Shown piece after piece: positions 5,353 through 5,569 of a DNA stretch of 5,569 nt. The stretch is from the NCBI GenBank assembly GCA_002495735.1, contig DAGM01000046.1:1-5569 (forward strand). Reading direction: 5' to 3'. The notes beneath the pieces were generated by a model that was not told the origin of the DNA, searched no databases, and was given only the letters and a program-made list of their open reading frames with translations. The translations under genes and the position numbers were made by a program. How positions within the stretch are numbered: position 1 is the first letter of the stretch; each line of letters opens with the position of its first letter. Source of the DNA: Euryarchaeota archaeon UBA54 (lineage in GTDB: Archaea; Thermoplasmatota; Poseidoniia; Poseidoniales; Thalassarchaeaceae).

Positions 5353-5569
5353 GTCGGGCCATGCGCGAGCCGGCGTGCTGGGAGATGTCCTGGCCCGAAG
5401 TCGCAGTATTCGACGGCAATGCGAACGCACTTGGCATCGAAGAGGCATCGCTGATGGATGCGGCTGGGAAGAGACTCGCTACTACTGCACGCGAAATGGC
5501 AGAAGGAGCGATTGTGATCTTATGTGGACCGGGTAACAACGGCGGAGATGGCTTCGTCGCCGCCCGCTA
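5349..5569 (+). CDS. nnr: NAD(P)H-hydrate epimerase (YjeF N-terminal domain), partial at right edge
   Basis: The first 73 codons of a YjeF_N-domain protein; the frame stays open to the window edge. These enzymes epimerise the R and S forms of hydrated NADH and NADPH so that the partner dehydratase can restore the cofactor, a cytoplasmic metabolite-repair step. The evidence is the motif CGPGNNGGDGFVAAR at residues 59-73, the family's conserved nucleotide-binding loop, and the preceding NANALGIEEASLMDAAGKRLA (24-44), which matches the usual 'alGi...LMenAG' helix. Many prokaryotes fuse this domain to an ADP-dependent dehydratase (the Nnr bifunctional form); the window ends too early to tell. The ATG at 5349 overlaps the transporter stop as ATGA, mirroring the previous junction. 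No clear Shine-Dalgarno precedes it, and ATG 5361 or ATG 5385 (MSWPEV) could be the real start, since many relatives begin close to the latter. The functional link to the transporter is probably only shared transcription. Confidence 0.88.
   Translation, partial: MSRAMREPACWEMSWPEVAVFDGNANALGIEEASLMDAAGKRLATTAREMAEGAIVILCGPGNNGGDGFVAAR

Noticed and set aside
5135..5539. Minus-strand frame (134 residues) and an overlapping plus-strand frame at 5213-5536 near the right end
   Set aside because: Both are shadows of the transporter C-terminus and the epimerase start, which carries the GPGNNGGDG motif in its own frame.
1..5569. tRNA, CRISPR array, insertion sequence, riboswitch or rho-independent terminator
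   Set aside because: No cloverleaf with a T-loop, no regularly spaced repeats, no terminal inverted repeats with a transposase, and no GC hairpin followed by a T-run outside coding DNA were seen.

Overview
The window holds five protein genes and almost no non-coding DNA. It looks like part of a mesophilic marine archaeal genome, most likely Marine Group II / Poseidoniales (Thermoplasmatota). That assignment is an inference (about 0.65-0.7). It rests on the tightly packed layout, GGAGG/GAGGTG ribosome-binding sites, a surface M14 peptidase carrying D-rich 'IDNDGDG' repeats, and the gene mix. No rRNA or other taxonomic marker is present, and a marine bacterium is not excluded.

Minus-strand block (1-1241). 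A five-helix MscS-type mechanosensitive channel gene (1241 down to 144) is followed after only 9 bases by the start of a cofactor-dependent phosphoglycerate mutase gene. The mutase runs off the left edge, so only its first 44 codons are visible. The two genes are probably co-transcribed.

Divergent intergenic region (1242-1390, 149 bp). This is the only sizeable non-coding stretch. It holds a strong ribosome-binding site for the rightward genes, a perfect 6-3-6 inverted repeat, and a second imperfect copy of its CTATGG core 36 bp away. These may be operator sites between the two divergent units.

Plus-strand block (1391 to the right edge). Three genes are joined by ATGA stop/start overlaps. 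The first encodes an exported, C-terminally membrane-anchored zinc carboxypeptidase (M14). Its catalytic domain carries two insertions of calcium-binding-type aspartate repeats. The second encodes a 12-helix sodium-coupled transporter of the NSS/SNF (LeuT) family. The third is the start of a NAD(P)H-hydrate epimerase (YjeF_N) gene, cut by the window edge. The first two make a plausible peptide-scavenging pair: the peptidase frees amino acids at the cell surface and the Na+ symporter takes them up. The epimerase is a housekeeping metabolite-repair enzyme that appears simply to share the transcript.

Nothing here is a clearly new system. The points most worth checking are the peptidase domain split by calcium-type repeats, the coupled peptidase-transporter arrangement, the transporter's chloride-site-like residues (Ser where LeuT has Glu290), and the dyad in the divergent promoter region. 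No tRNA, rRNA, CRISPR array, insertion sequence or convincing terminator was seen.
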